Assembly: GCA_022448985.1 (NCBI GenBank)
Contig: JAKVCR010000022.1
Location: forward strand, 1-55,119
DNA from: Roseibacillus sp.
GTDB taxonomy: Bacteria; Verrucomicrobiota; Verrucomicrobiia; Verrucomicrobiales; Akkermansiaceae
Reading direction: 5' to 3'
DNA length: 55,119 bases
Position numbers and translations under genes: made by a program. Below the pieces are notes generated by a model, which was not told the DNA's origin, did not search any database, and worked only from the letters and a program-made list of their open reading frames with translations. Shown here piece after piece: positions 39,633 through 48,174 of the stretch. Every line of letters starts with the position of its first letter. The stretch's first letter is position 1.

Positions 39633-40055
39633 ATGCTCAGTACCGACCCGCTCTACATCCAGTTTCGCATTCCCGCCCAGGATCCCCTCGGGCGCGAGGA
39701 AGTGCTGGGAAAGATCTGCTTTCTTCCCGATCACGTGGAAATCAACTGGCGACTTAAAGGCAACGTGTTCACCGGAGGCAAGGGAGAGATGCAGACCATC
39801 GATATTCCCTACAAGGAGATCGAACATGCCGAACTTGTCAAAAGGTGGTGGCGTATCCACCGCCTCATCCTCCGCATCTCGGACCCTTCCCTGGTCAAGG
39901 ATATCCCGGGTGTCACCCTGGGAAAGATGTCACTTGAAGTCGACAGTCGTTCCCGTGAAGAAGCGAAAAAACTCAATAGCCTCATCGATTTCAAGCGCTC
40001 CGTCTTCCTCCTCGATGAACACGAACAGCGCCTCGCTGCAATGGGAGACGAATAG
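39633..40055 (+). CDS. Hypothetical protein, 140 aa
   Basis: Not recognised. Starts MLSTDPLYIQFRIPAQDPLG, continues with FLPDHVEINWRLKGNVF, KEIEHAELVKRWWRIHRL and LEVDSRSREEAKKLNSLIDF, and ends in charged residues. It looks like a small soluble cytoplasmic beta-rich domain with a C-terminal helix; the VELKWRLK-x-x-VF and IP-Y-x-EI pattern is reminiscent of PH-like folds. ATG 39633 is used; the frame is open to 39576. It lies 107 bases after the PII gene and may be co-transcribed. Confidence 0.6.
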   Translation: MLSTDPLYIQFRIPAQDPLGREEVLGKICFLPDHVEINWRLKGNVFTGGKGEMQTIDIPYKEIEHAELVKRWWRIHRLILRISDPSLVKDIPGVTLGKMSLEVDSRSREEAKKLNSLIDFKRSVFLLDEHEQRLAAMGDE

Positions 40056-40133
40056 CCGGGTGCATAAAGACGTCGACACGCCGGGAAGCACAGTTCCGGA
40101 AAAGGGCATTCGGGAAAATCCCGATCCCTGCCT

Positions 40134-40274
40134 TCACGGGCGGAGGCTTCGGCCCTGTTTGCGTCGATCGTGATAGCGACTGGCAGCCCGCGCGCTGGCG
40201 ATCAGTCCAGCAAAGGCAACCGTGGCCAGAACCGGTCGCAGGACACGGCTCAAGGAAGAGGTCGTAGCGTTCAT
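40134..40274 (-). CDS. Possible small membrane/secreted peptide (46 aa)
   Basis: The 461-base stretch 40056-40516 has no clear gene. On the minus strand an ATG at 40274 opens a 46-aa reading frame with a hydrophobic segment (VLATVAFAGLIASARAAS) and a basic tail (RYHDRRKQGRSLRP). The hydrophobic part is signal-peptide-like, but no ribosome-binding site is visible, so this is only a candidate. Confidence 0.25.
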   Translation of the reverse strand: MNATTSSLSRVLRPVLATVAFAGLIASARAASRYHDRRKQGRSLRP

Positions 40275-40516
40275 TTTCGTTTTATTGGTTGTCACGTCCG
40301 CGCCCCAGGCGGTCTTCCCTCCTCCAATCGGAGCACCCGCTTCTGGTTTCCAGAATAGCGAAAGAAAATCCCTCCCATTTGATTTCCGCAGGAAAAAGAA
40401 GATCTTCCTGCCAACCGGCACCATTCCGGAAGCTCCCCTGGCACTATGCGGGATTCTTGCGGCCCTCTTTTACAATCAGATTACAAAGAAATCATCAGCC
40501 CCCGGTTCACACAGGC

Positions 40517-41758
40517 ATGAAAACCATGAATATATCAATCCCCCTCAGCATCGTTCTGCTCACCACTCCCCTCCTGGGGCAGCAAGTTCCCTTCGCTGCC
40601 AGGGCCAACAACGGTTTCGGCCTCAACCTCTACCGTGAGATGGCGGCCAGAGAAGGCAATCTCTGCCTCTCCCCATTCTCCATCCTGACTGCTCTTGGCA
40701 TGACCGGCACCGGGGCGGCGGGTGACACGCTCGCCGAGATGGAGAAGGCTCTCCATTGCCCGGGAAAACTGTCTCAACTCAGCACTTCCCTCTCCATTCT
40801 CCTTGAGGACTTCGGGAAACGGAAGGAACAGGCCGCAGCCTTGGACCGGAAAAACCCGCCTAGAAAGAATGGAGGCCCTTCCCTTGACCTCACGGTCACA
40901 AACTCCCTCTTTGGACAGGAGGGCTATCCGTTCCGGAAGAAATTCCTCACAACCTTGGAAAAGCTCTACCAGGCTCCCCTGCAGTTCGCTGACTTCAGGA
41001 ACGATGCCGCAAAGGAGAGAGCAAGGATCAACAAATGGGTCTCCACCCGGACAAACGAAAGGATCCAGGAACTCCTGCCGGAAGGATCGCTGGACAATTC
41101 GACCAGCCTCGTCCTGGTTAACGCCCTCTACTTCAAGGCTGGCTGGCGTTACCCCTTCCCGAAATCCGCCACCAAGCCCGCTCCCTTCCACATTGCCCCG
41201 GACAGGGCCATTGAAACGCCAACCATGCACACCACCAAGAGATTCGGATATTCGAGGGAAGACGGTTACACCGCAGTGAGTCTGCCCTACTCACAGAACT
41301 TTGCCATGCTCGCCCTCCTTCCCGACGAGATTGACGGCTTGCCTGCCCTCGAGAAGACCCTGAGCGCCGAGAAGCTGACCGCTCTCAGCCGCCTGCCTGC
41401 ACGCCAGGTAGCCCTTCATCTTCCCAAGTTCCGCATTGAAGGTGATACTATCGCCCTCACCAATCCGCTCAAGAAGCTCGGCATGAGCCTGGCCTTCGCA
41501 AGGAGCGCCGACTTCAGCCTCATGACTTCTGATCCCCGGGGACTCTCCATTGACGAAGTCTATCACAAGACCTTCATCGCAGTGGACGAAAAGGGAACCG
41601 AAGCGGCGGCCGCTACCGCAGTCTCCATGATCACCCGCTCCCTGGCCCGTCCTGAAAAGCCCGTCGAGGTCCGTCTCGACCGTCCCTTCCTCTACGCTAT
41701 CGTGGACACCCGCACCCAAACGGCCCTGTTCCTCGGGCGCATCGTAGACCCACGCTAA
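40517..41758 (+). CDS. Secreted serpin (predicted Arg-Ser reactive bond)
   Basis: A 413-aa serpin with a signal peptide (MKTMNISIPLSIVLLTTPLLG). NGFGLNLYREMA, LCLSPFSILTALGMTGTGAAGDTLAEM, VTNSLFGQEGYPF, INKWVSTRTNERIQELLPEGSL, LVLVNALYFKAGWRYPF and YTAVSLPYS follow in the serpin order. The hinge EKGTEAAAATAV (358-369) has small residues at P12-P9, as in inhibitory serpins. Counting from P17 Glu358, P1-P1' falls at Arg374-Ser375, predicting inhibition of trypsin-like proteases. The loop is about five residues longer than in alpha-1-antitrypsin before the closing RLDRPFLYAI. ATG 40517 begins the signal peptide. Confidence 0.9.
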   Translation: MKTMNISIPLSIVLLTTPLLGQQVPFAARANNGFGLNLYREMAAREGNLCLSPFSILTALGMTGTGAAGDTLAEMEKALHCPGKLSQLSTSLSILLEDFGKRKEQAAALDRKNPPRKNGGPSLDLTVTNSLFGQEGYPFRKKFLTTLEKLYQAPLQFADFRNDAAKERARINKWVSTRTNERIQELLPEGSLDNSTSLVLVNALYFKAGWRYPFPKSATKPAPFHIAPDRAIETPTMHTTKRFGYSREDGYTAVSLPYSQNFAMLALLPDEIDGLPALEKTLSAEKLTALSRLPARQVALHLPKFRIEGDTIALTNPLKKLGMSLAFARSADFSLMTSDPRGLSIDEVYHKTFIAVDEKGTEAAAATAVSMITRSLARPEKPVEVRLDRPFLYAIVDTRTQTALFLGRIVDPR

Positions 41759-41782
41759 GCCCAACCCCGATCCGGCAGGCCC

Positions 41783-43357
41783 TCATGGCACAATCACCAC
41801 CCGGTCACCGGGTTTGGTGATCTTCCAGAGCTCGGAGGCATTGCCACTAGGCACCCGGAGGCAGCCATGGGACGCCGGGTAATCCGGGCAGTAGCCTTCG
41901 TGAAATCCGACGGCGCTGCAACTGAGCCTTTGGAAATAGGGCATCCGGATACCCTTGTAGATGTTGGAGACATGATGACGGTTCTTGTTGGTGATGACAA
42001 ATTCTCCCACCTCGGTGCGGTAGCCCTTTCTGCCGGTGGACACTCTCGTCGAAAACAATTCCTTGTTGTCCTTGTCGTAAACCCAAGCCTTCTGCTCGGA
42101 AAGATCCACCTTGAGCCAGCGTTCCTCGTTCTCCGGATCCACTCCCAGCAGCAACTGCATCATCTTCACGTCATTACGACGCGCTGCGAATCCAATCGGG
42201 TAGTAGGACTTGCGGCTGGTCCAGATAAAACGCCTGGCCCCGTGCTCCATGAGAATCTTGGCCAGTTCCAGGTTGCCGCAGTCCGCAGCCGCCATCAGGG
42301 GCGTCACCCGGGAATCGTATTTCAAGTGGGTCTTGAGATAGCCAACCGGACGGACCCGCGCGAGGAAGCCTGCCGTCGCCGGACGGGCAAAGGAGGCATT
42401 GGGATCGGCACCCGCTTCAAGAAGCAGGCGGCAGAGGTCCAGCCGGTTCATGGCCACCGCCAGATGCAGCGCGCTCTGTCCCTCCCGTCCCCTTCCTGCC
42501 AGGTCCCGGACCTGCAGGACTCCCGATTGAAGAAGATCCTCCACCAGCCCGGCCCGGCCTTCGCGAATCGCCGCCACCAGGACGGGATCCCTCGACCCTC
42601 GCTCGGGCTTGACTCCCTGCGCGAGGAGAAAGCGCAAGAGCTCGCGATCGCCCTCCACCACCGCATTGTAGAGTGCTGCCCCGGCCTTGCCTCCATGCCG
42701 CAGGAGCACCCCCGCCCGTTCGAGATCCCTGGACCCCAGCAGAACATTGATCACGGTCCGTCCATCAGACCCCACCTGGTTGGGATCGGCACCGCCCTGG
42801 CAGAGAAGTTCGAGAGCGGCCGGGGAGGACTCAAGGGCCAGGGCAAGATCGAGGGAAGTCCGATTGCCTGCCCCTTTCGCTCGGGAATCCGCCCCGTGCT
42901 CCAACAAGGTCTTCATCGTCCTCAGGTCCCCACGCTGCAGGGCCAGCTGCAAGGGATTCCAGCCACTGCGGTGCCTCTCAGTGGGTGAGCCTCCTGCGGC
43001 CAGAAGTTTGGACAGGATATCTACCTGCCCCTTCAGGACAGCCACATGCACAGCCGACTCTACCCCTCTCTCACGGGCATGCAGGTGCCCCCGGCCGCCG
43101 TGCAGGGATAACAGCAAGGGGTCGGAATCATCTTCTCCCCCGGCACCGGGATCCACTCCCGCCTGCAGAAGCAGGGAGAGGATCTCCTCCCGTCCACCCC
43201 GCACCGCCTCCAGAAGGGTGGGAGACCCGACTGGGATGGCCTTCCGTGAGGAGCTGGTCCCTGCCGAAGTTCCATCATCACGCCCAATGCCGGGCAGGAA
43301 GGCCGTCGTGAAGAGGACCAGGGCACATGAGACCGGAATGAGGGCCGCTTGACGCAT
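41783..43357 (-). CDS. Ankyrin-repeat / L,D-transpeptidase (YkuD) fusion, exported
   Basis: A 524-aa protein. The N-terminus MRQAALIPVSCALVLFTTAFL is a signal or anchor. From about residue 45 to 430 there are roughly ten ankyrin repeats (for example NPLQLALQRGDLRTMKTLLEHGA and SALHLAVAMNRLDLCRLLLEAGAD). The C-terminal part is a YkuD domain: KVDLSEQKAWVYDKDN, RVSTGRKGYRTEVGEFVI, and PASHGCLRVP with His497 and Cys499. YkuD enzymes cross-link peptidoglycan or attach proteins to it. Ankyrin repeats in the same exported chain are unusual and may mediate protein binding. ATG 43357; the frame is open upstream to 43519. Confidence 0.88.
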   Translation of the reverse strand: MRQAALIPVSCALVLFTTAFLPGIGRDDGTSAGTSSSRKAIPVGSPTLLEAVRGGREEILSLLLQAGVDPGAGGEDDSDPLLLSLHGGRGHLHARERGVESAVHVAVLKGQVDILSKLLAAGGSPTERHRSGWNPLQLALQRGDLRTMKTLLEHGADSRAKGAGNRTSLDLALALESSPAALELLCQGGADPNQVGSDGRTVINVLLGSRDLERAGVLLRHGGKAGAALYNAVVEGDRELLRFLLAQGVKPERGSRDPVLVAAIREGRAGLVEDLLQSGVLQVRDLAGRGREGQSALHLAVAMNRLDLCRLLLEAGADPNASFARPATAGFLARVRPVGYLKTHLKYDSRVTPLMAAADCGNLELAKILMEHGARRFIWTSRKSYYPIGFAARRNDVKMMQLLLGVDPENEERWLKVDLSEQKAWVYDKDNKELFSTRVSTGRKGYRTEVGEFVITNKNRHHVSNIYKGIRMPYFQRLSCSAVGFHEGYCPDYPASHGCLRVPSGNASELWKITKPGDRVVIVP

Positions 43358-43522
43358 TTGATTTACCCCGACGGGAGAAAGCGGTGACAAACCTAACCCC
43401 TCGTTCCGCTTTCTGGCAACATCCCGCCTTTTCATTAACTTACCCTGGAAGGCAGGGCAGGTTTCATAAGACCCGTGGCCATGGCTCCCGGTCAGACTCC
43501 GGCACTCCCTGCGACACAACCG

Positions 43523-44755
43523 CTAACCGAACACCTCCGCGATACGGGCGCAGACCTCCTCCACGTTCTCACGCGAGTTAAAGGCGGAAATCCGGAAGTA
43601 GCCCTCACCCGCAGCCCCGAAACCGGCCCCTGGCGTCACCACCACCTGAGCTTCCTGGAGCATTTTGTCAAACATCCCCCAGCTGTCCACCCCCTCCGGA
43701 CAGCGCACCCAGACATAAGGCGAGTGCTCGCCTCCGTAAACTGCCAGGCCACACCTCTCACAGGCTTCCTTGAGAAGCGCAGCGTTGCCCATGTAATGCT
43801 CCACCAGGTTCCTGATCTGGGTCTTGCCCTCCACCGAGAAGAGCGCCTCCGCCGCCCGCTGGACCGGATAACTCACCCCGTTGAACTTGGTCGAGTGCCG
43901 CCGCGCCCACAATCCGTGCAGGGCCACCCTCTCCCCACCTGCGGTCGAGCCGGTGAGTTCCTTCGGGATCACGATGAAGGCACAACGGGTGCCGGTAAAC
44001 CCACCATTCTTGGAGAAGGAGCGGAACTCGATCGCACACTCGCGGGCTCCCCTGATCTCGTAAATCGACCGCGGTAATCCAGCGTCCTGCACGTAGGCCT
44101 CGTAGGCCGCGTCATAGAGTATCACCGCATCGTTCCCGCGCGCGTAGTCGACCCACTTCTCCAACTGCTCCGCGGTCGCCACCGTCCCCGTCGGGTTGTT
44201 CGGATAACACAGGTAAATGAGATCCACTTTTTCCTCCGGAAGTGCCGGGGTGAAATCGTTTTCAGCCGTACAGGGCAGGTAGACCAGACCTGCGAATTGA
44301 CCACTGTCATCACCCTCCCCGGTGTTGCCCGCCATCACATTGGTGTCGACGTAAACCGGGTAGACCGGGTCCGTGATCGCGATCTTCTGCCCACCTCCGA
44401 AGATATCCAGGATGTTGCCGGTGTCGCACTTTGAGCCGTCTGAGACAAATATCTCGTCCGCATCTACTCCAAGTCCGGCGTAGGCGTTCTCCGCCACCGC
44501 CTGGCGGAGGAACTCGTAGCCCTGTTCGGGGCCATAGCCACGGAAACTCTCCCGTTCACCCAGCTCATCGACCGCCTCCTTCATGGCACTACGCGCAGCC
44601 GGGGGCAGGGGTTCGGTCACGTCCCCGATCCCACAGCGAATCAAGCGTATGGCCTTCTCCGGCTCCGCGTCGGAAAAGGCGTTCACCCGCCGGGCGATCT
44701 CCGGGAAGAGATAGCCCGCCTTGAGTTTCAGGAAGTTCTCGTTGATTCGAGCCAT
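43523..44755 (-). CDS. dapL: LL-diaminopimelate aminotransferase
   Basis: A 410-aa PLP enzyme at the family's usual length. [87 protein letters not shown] and [18 protein letters not shown] (Schiff-base Lys) are the DapL blocks. It makes LL-DAP directly from tetrahydrodipicolinate with glutamate, a lysine/peptidoglycan route found in Verrucomicrobiota, Chlamydiota, plants and some others. ATG 44755 is preferred over the longer frame at 44764. Confidence 0.95.
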   Translation of the reverse strand: MARINENFLKLKAGYLFPEIARRVNAFSDAEPEKAIRLIRCGIGDVTEPLPPAARSAMKEAVDELGERESFRGYGPEQGYEFLRQAVAENAYAGLGVDADEIFVSDGSKCDTGNILDIFGGGQKIAITDPVYPVYVDTNVMAGNTGEGDDSGQFAGLVYLPCTAENDFTPALPEEKVDLIYLCYPNNPTGTVATAEQLEKWVDYARGNDAVILYDAAYEAYVQDAGLPRSIYEIRGARECAIEFRSFSKNGGFTGTRCAFIVIPKELTGSTAGGERVALHGLWARRHSTKFNGVSYPVQRAAEALFSVEGKTQIRNLVEHYMGNAALLKEACERCGLAVYGGEHSPYVWVRCPEGVDSWGMFDKMLQEAQVVVTPGAGFGAAGEGYFRISAFNSRENVEEVCARIAEVFG

Positions 44756-44770
44756 GGCGGGCACCCTGTA

Positions 44771-44800
44771 GCGGTCTTACCGCCAACGCGCAAGCGTTGG
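44771..44800. repeat. Double hairpin before dapL (REP-like)
   Basis: GCGGT-CTT-ACCGC (44771-44783) is followed directly by CCAACGC-GCAA-GCGTTGG (44783-44800). The second has a perfect 7-bp stem and a GNRA loop on the plus strand. It lies 16-45 bases upstream of the dapL start. It might be a repeated extragenic palindrome or a leader structure. Confidence 0.45.
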
Positions 44801-44830
44801 AGCACGATCTTCTCGTTTCGCGGGGGGGAA

Positions 44831-44861
44831 AAGAAAGCAGCCGGGCCTCGGACGCCCGGCT
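44831..44861 (-). terminator. Intrinsic terminator of the superoxide dismutase gene
   Basis: On the minus strand AGCCGGGC and GCCCGGCT (44861-44854 with 44846-44839) form a perfect 8-bp stem with a 7-base loop, followed by GCTTTCTTTT. It begins 31 bases after the sod stop. Confidence 0.8.
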
Positions 44862-44891
44862 GAGTCGAAACGAAGCTCCCCGAAGTGGTCG

Positions 44892-45521
44892 CTACCCCGC
44901 AACCTTCCGCAGGCCATCCGCCACCGTGTCCCAGTTGATGACGTTGAAGAAAGCCGCCACGTAATCGGGCCTGCGATTCTGATAGTTCAGATAGTAGGCG
45001 TGCTCCCAGACATCCAGTCCCAGAATGGGCATACAGCCGGCGCAGCCGGAAACCTCGCCCATCAACGGATTATCCTGGTTGGCGGTTGAGCACACGCTGA
45101 GCTTTCCGTCCTGGTCCGCGCAAAGCCAGGCCCATCCTGATCCAAACCGGGTCATGGCGGCCTTGGTGAAGGCCTCCTTGAAACCATCCAGGGATCCAAA
45201 GGCGGCGTTGATGCCGTCCGAAACTTCAGCACCCGGATCACTTGCGCCTCCCGGCTTGATGCAGTTCCAGAAGTGGCTGTGATTGAAATGACCGCCCCCG
45301 TTGTTGCGTACCGCACCGCGGATGTCTTCCGGTACATCTCCAAGGTTCATCACCAGTTCGCAGATGGACTTGTCGGCGAGCTCCGTCCCATCGATCGCAG
45401 CGTTCAGATTGGTAACGTAGGCATTGTGATGTTTGCTGTGATGGATCTCCATCGTGCGCGCATCAATATGCGGCTCAAGGGCATCATAGGCATATCCGAG
45501 ATCAGGAAGTTCGTGGGCCAT
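44892..45521 (-). CDS. sodA: Superoxide dismutase (Mn/Fe family, Mn-like)
   Basis: A 209-aa enzyme: [33 protein letters not shown] in part gives the first metal His, [13 protein letters not shown] the second (the GGG form is typical of Mn enzymes), and [14 protein letters not shown] the Asp and last His. It removes superoxide in the cytoplasm. Odd: a GCAGC pair ([17 protein letters not shown]) places a C-x-x-C just before the metal-binding Asp. It has its own terminator. Confidence 0.93.
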   Translation of the reverse strand: MAHELPDLGYAYDALEPHIDARTMEIHHSKHHNAYVTNLNAAIDGTELADKSICELVMNLGDVPEDIRGAVRNNGGGHFNHSHFWNCIKPGGASDPGAEVSDGINAAFGSLDGFKEAFTKAAMTRFGSGWAWLCADQDGKLSVCSTANQDNPLMGEVSGCAGCMPILGLDVWEHAYYLNYQNRRPDYVAAFFNVINWDTVADGLRKVAG

Positions 45522-45658
45522 GAGAATAGTGTGTTTATCGGTTGTTGGTATGTTTGCTCTGCGCGCTTACGAGGGTTGCAGATATAAGCGCCAGTCAGCA
45601 ATTCCTTCCGTAGGAAAGCAGCTTCACCCCAATCCGCAAGGGCAACTTCATCATGGGC

Positions 45659-46957
45659 CTAGAGCTCCTTGACGAAGATATTCGCGAACTCAAGGGGGTT
45701 GCCATGATGCTGGAATCCGAGCCGACCGGTGGGCTTCACCCCGGGCAGCTGCGCCTCATGCAGCACCACCTTCCCGTTGAGAACCACCGTGAGCCGGTCA
45801 CCCTTCACCGTGATGACGTAGCGATTCCACTCCCCCACCTTATTGTCGGCAGGAACCCGCGGGGTGAGCGCCGCCCGGATGGGAAGGGGCTGTTTTCCAT
45901 CGTTGCGAATCCCATAGACCTCACCGGAACCAACCGTCCAGTTCCAGAGATTGACCTGGGTCCGGACTGTTCCTCGCAAAAGCACACCACTGTCATACTC
46001 ATCGATCTCAGCGGTCACGCCCTTCTTGTCGGGCCCCGTTTTCTGCAATCCATTGAGCAACAGCACCGGCTGGTTACGTTTGCCACTGTGCTCACCGGTC
46101 CAGCGCCAGTCCACCACGGTGGTGAAATCCTTGTATTCCTTGCTGGTCCAGAGATTGGTCCCCTTGCCGTCGTAGTGCAGGATCCAGCCGTCCTTCACGG
46201 TCCAGTGTCCCTTGTTCTTGGGATCCTCGGCAAAGTTCTTGAGCGATCCCCCCGCCATGACCGGCGTGAACCCTTCTCCCGCCAGCTTGTCATCGGCCTT
46301 TCCAGCGGGTTGATACCAGGCTTCCGATTTGTCCTCCCCGAAGGAAATCTCCGCTATCCTCATTTTACGCACCCGGATGATATCGCCGTGACCGGCGAAG
46401 CAGATATGTCCCTTCCTCCGCTTGACGCCCTGGTGCTTGGGCTTCTTCTTGCTGAGCTCATCGAGGTTGGCATCGGTGATGCAGACTCCGTTCAACTCGA
46501 CCGTGAGACGTGGGCCGCGGATCGTGACCCGCTGCCTGTTCCACTCGCCCACCGGGGCCAGGTGCCCCCGCAGGGAAGATGCCAGGGAATAGACGGAACC
46601 ATGGAACTGCCATTCCTTGAGGTTCTTGTACTTATCGGCGGTATTATCAAGGATCTGCAATTCCATCCCCGTGTAGGCCGCGTCTCCACTTCCCGGGTAG
46701 TGGACCCCCAGGCCATTGTTGGCACCGGGAGTCAGTTGGAATTCAAATTCCAGGATATAATCCGAATATTGTTTCTCGGTGATCAGGTTCCGGCACTTCT
46801 TGGATGACTCGATGATACCATCCTTGACGAAGTAGCCGTTCTGTTCGGTCTTTCCGGACGCGCCAAAGTTGGTGAAGTCCTTTCCATTGAAAAGATCCAC
46901 CCAGTCGGCGGAGGCAGAAAAGGAAAAGGCAAGGAAGCAGGTGACTAGGACTTTCAT
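45659..46957 (-). CDS. Exported double DUF1080 protein (3-keto-disaccharide hydrolase-like)
   Basis: A 432-aa exported protein (signal peptide VLVTCFLAFSFSASA) with two copies of the DUF1080 / 3-keto-disaccharide hydrolase fold. Copy 1 (about 20-200): DLFNGKDFTNFG, FVKDGIIESSKKCRNLITEKQYSDYILEFEF in part, NNGLGVHYPG, GMELQILDN, GEWNRQRVTI. Copy 2 (about 220-430): WTVKDGWILHYDG, NLWTSKEYKDFTTVVDWRW, GVLLRGTVRTQVNLWNW, GEWNRYVITVKGDRLTV. The family adopts a jelly-roll lectin-like fold. Next to three Gfo/Idh/MocA genes it probably acts on 3-keto-glycosides. Confidence 0.88.
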   Translation of the reverse strand: MKVLVTCFLAFSFSASADWVDLFNGKDFTNFGASGKTEQNGYFVKDGIIESSKKCRNLITEKQYSDYILEFEFQLTPGANNGLGVHYPGSGDAAYTGMELQILDNTADKYKNLKEWQFHGSVYSLASSLRGHLAPVGEWNRQRVTIRGPRLTVELNGVCITDANLDELSKKKPKHQGVKRRKGHICFAGHGDIIRVRKMRIAEISFGEDKSEAWYQPAGKADDKLAGEGFTPVMAGGSLKNFAEDPKNKGHWTVKDGWILHYDGKGTNLWTSKEYKDFTTVVDWRWTGEHSGKRNQPVLLLNGLQKTGPDKKGVTAEIDEYDSGVLLRGTVRTQVNLWNWTVGSGEVYGIRNDGKQPLPIRAALTPRVPADNKVGEWNRYVITVKGDRLTVVLNGKVVLHEAQLPGVKPTGRLGFQHHGNPLEFANIFVKEL

Positions 46958-47014
46958 GGTAATTTCGTGATTGAGGGTGAATCTTGTAACTTTGAATCTG
47001 GAGATGGAAAGCAG

Positions 47015-48091
47015 CTAAAGTTCGACCGTTTTCCCGGTCCGGTAGGATTCGTCGGCGGCCGCCACTATACGCATGGAATTGAGGGCATCTTCCATGTGGT
47101 CGCCAAGGTCGAGGTCCTCCTGGATGGCCTTCAGGAAGTACTCCTGCTCGCGGAAACAGAGCTCGTCGTGATCCGGTTCATCGGACATGTCGATCCACTC
47201 GTCCTCCTTCGTGAACTCCCGCTTTTCGTCCACCTCACTGTGGTGAATGCGCAGCGACTCGGTCTTGCTGTGCGCATCCACGTCCGCGGAAGCCCCCTTG
47301 CCACCCGCGTCCTTCGCTTCAATGGTGACACAACCCTTGGGGCCCACCACATCCTTCACGAAAAAGGCCATCTCGCTCATCATGGGACCCCATCCCGCCT
47401 CGTACCAGCCCACGCTTCCATCCTCGAAGGCCACCTGCAGGTGCCCGTAGTTGATCTTGTCCTCGGGAATGTCGTCCGTGAGCCGGGCACCCAGCCCCGA
47501 AACCCGGACCGGTCGTGAGCGCGTCATCTGGCACATCACGTCCACATAGTGCACCCCACAATCGACGATCGGGGAGATCGAGGAAATCAGGTTACGATGC
47601 GTCTCCCAGGCCGCCCCCGAGCTCTGCTGGTTCAGGTTCATCCGCATGACCAGCGGCTTGCCCAGGGTCCGGGCAATCTCGATGAAACGGATCCAGCTCG
47701 GATGGACCCGGAGGATGTAGCCAATCACCAGCTTCTTCCCGCTTTCCCTCGCCTTCGCCACGATGCTTTCGGCCTCTGCCACCGTCTCCGCCAGCGGTTT
47801 CTCAATGAAGACGTGCGCCCCGGCCTCAAATGCCGCCTCGGCATAGGGCCCGTGGGTATCAGGATACGTCGAGATGCTGACTGCATCCGGACTGGTCTCC
47901 GCCAGAGCCTCATGGAAGTCCCCAAACTCCGGGTAAGCCCCACCCAGCTCCTCGTTGAGCTTCCCACGCGATTCAGGCGAGCGGGTCACAATCCCCACGA
48001 TCTCGAAGGCGTCCAGCTTGTGATAGGCCCGCGCATGCGAACTTCCCATGTTACCGGCGCCGACACAGAGGATGCGGATCTTGTTACTCAT
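47015..48091 (-). CDS. Gfo/Idh/MocA family oxidoreductase (cytoplasmic)
   Basis: A 358-aa NAD(P)-dependent oxidoreductase with no signal peptide. RILCVGAGNMGSSHARAYHKL is the Rossmann loop, VFIEKPLAETVAEAESIV the E-K-P motif, and ISPIVDCGVHYVDVMCQM the catalytic C-G-x-H-x-x-D segment. The C-terminal half forms the usual beta-sheet domain. It oxidises or reduces a sugar; the substrate is unknown. It sits between a double DUF1080 gene and a second exported Gfo/Idh gene. Confidence 0.9.
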   Translation of the reverse strand: MSNKIRILCVGAGNMGSSHARAYHKLDAFEIVGIVTRSPESRGKLNEELGGAYPEFGDFHEALAETSPDAVSISTYPDTHGPYAEAAFEAGAHVFIEKPLAETVAEAESIVAKARESGKKLVIGYILRVHPSWIRFIEIARTLGKPLVMRMNLNQQSSGAAWETHRNLISSISPIVDCGVHYVDVMCQMTRSRPVRVSGLGARLTDDIPEDKINYGHLQVAFEDGSVGWYEAGWGPMMSEMAFFVKDVVGPKGCVTIEAKDAGGKGASADVDAHSKTESLRIHHSEVDEKREFTKEDEWIDMSDEPDHDELCFREQEYFLKAIQEDLDLGDHMEDALNSMRIVAAADESYRTGKTVEL

Positions 48092-48174
48092 GAGGTTACG
48101 GGGACGGTGGCATGTCCATCATGGTCATGTCCAGATGGGACCGGGAGGCCGCGCCAATTCTACCAGCAGATTCC

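Noticed and set aside
44783..44800. CCAACGC-GCAA-GCGTTGG as a terminator
   Set aside because: No T-run on either strand and no gene ends beside it; the sod terminator is the separate hairpin at 44839-44861.
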